Positions 6,344-6,645 of a stretch of 6,645 nucleotides of DNA are shown piece by piece. The notes under the pieces were generated by a model that was not told the origin of the DNA, made no database searches, and saw only the letters and a program-made list of their open reading frames with translations. Origin of the DNA: an uncultured Chloroflexota bacterium (GTDB taxonomy: Bacteria; Chloroflexota; Anaerolineae; Aggregatilineales; Phototrophicaceae). Every line of letters begins with the position of its first letter. Position 1 is the stretch's first letter. Position numbers and translations under genes: made by a program. Location of the stretch: NCBI GenBank assembly GCA_903904765.1, contig CAIVEA010000561.1, forward strand, positions 1 through 6,645, read 5' to 3'.

Positions 6344-6645
6344 CGTTTCGGTCCTCTCTTATCCGATGGACGGCGTGACCGTCCGCCTGTTCCGCCACCA
6401 CCGCCCGGACGTGCAGGCTTGCGACGGGGTTTGTCGTCGCTGTTGCCCGTGTCGCGTGCTGGACGTGTGGGCTTGCGACGGGGTTTGTCGTCGCTATCGC
6501 CCGTGTCGCGTGCTGGACGTGTGGGCTTGCGACGCGGCTTGTCGTCGCTATCGCCCGTATCCCGCGCCGGACGCACTGGCTTGCGACGCGGCTTGTCGTC
6601 GCTATCGCCTGTGTCGCGTGCTGGACGTGTGGGTTTGCGACGGGG
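6340..6645 (-). CDS. C-terminal repeat tail of an unidentified protein (5' end outside window)
   Basis: An open frame of 101 codons plus TGA enters from the right edge. It consists of four complete 18-residue repeats, PARDTGDSDDKPRRKPTR with small variations, a partial fifth, and a final Gly-rich basic end (GGGGGTGGRSRRPSDKRGPKR). The tail alternates acidic (DTGDSDD) and basic (KPRRKP) blocks and is certainly disordered. No folded domain is in view, so the protein cannot be identified. Tails of this kind occur on bacterial RNA-binding proteins such as pseudouridine synthases and DEAD-box helicases, which makes an RNA-related function a guess only. The stop overlaps the plsC start by ATGA, so both belong to one transcript. 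The true start lies beyond the window; the GTG at 6576 is an internal Val codon in the repeat, not a start. Confidence 0.8.
   Translation of the reverse strand, partial: PRRKPTRPARDTGDSDDKPRRKPVRPARDTGDSDDKPRRKPTRPARDTGDSDDKPRRKPTRPARDTGNSDDKPRRKPARPGGGGGTGGRSRRPSDKRGPKR
6409..6645 (-). repeat. 54-bp tandem coding repeat (4 full copies plus partial)
   Basis: Units at 6462-6409, 6516-6463, 6570-6517 and 6624-6571, with 21 bp of another at 6645-6625. All have the exact period of 54 bp (18 codons). Units two and three from the stop differ at six bases, all in third codon positions, while the encoded peptide is identical. The unit next to the stop differs by Asp-to-Asn and Thr-to-Ala changes, and the farthest by Thr-to-Val. 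The array continues past the window edge. Confidence 0.92.

Noticed and set aside
6340..6576. A free-standing 78-residue gene starting with GTG at 6576
   Set aside because: The GTG is a Val codon inside the third/fourth repeat unit, and the frame continues upstream to the window edge with the same repeats.
6409..6645. CRISPR array
   Set aside because: The periodicity is an exact 54 bp with no variable spacers, and it lies in frame inside a coding sequence.

Overview
This window most likely comes from a Chloroflexota genome of the Anaerolineae type. The grounds are a moderately high GC content, a very long secreted protein with (I/V)PT(D/E)-type Pro/Thr/Glu linkers around a jelly-roll-like domain, a PPC-like domain and fibronectin-like repeats, and the style of the neighbouring genes. 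This is inference from protein style; no rRNA or marker gene is present.

All supported genes lie on the minus strand, so the transcription order runs from right to left. (1) At the right edge (6340-6645) is the C-terminal tail of an unidentified protein, made of 18-residue charged repeats. (2) Its stop codon overlaps the start of a PlsC-family acyltransferase (5618-6343) in an ATGA arrangement. (3) A 404-bp intergenic region (5214-5617) follows. It holds a very good candidate for a glmS ribozyme (about 5345-5522) in the leader of (4) glmS (start 5213, stop 3366), a full-length glucosamine-6-phosphate synthase with all expected catalytic residues. (5) A 230-bp intergenic region (3136-3365) holds a terminator-like hairpin and a possible promoter. 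(6) The rest of the window (1-3135) is one open frame of 1045 codons, running off the left edge, that encodes a secreted or surface multidomain protein.

The genes share an envelope theme: membrane phospholipid synthesis (plsC), the amino-sugar precursor for peptidoglycan and glycans (glmS), and an exported surface protein. The main regulatory story is around glmS. The ribozyme candidate would sense the product, GlcN6P, and self-cleave. The sequence also shows a perfect 10-nt complementarity between the P4 arm of the ribozyme and the glmS Shine-Dalgarno region, which suggests a second, translational layer of control. The ribozyme also carries an extra GCAA-capped hairpin in its catalytic domain.

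No tRNA, rRNA, CRISPR array, transposase or phage gene was seen.
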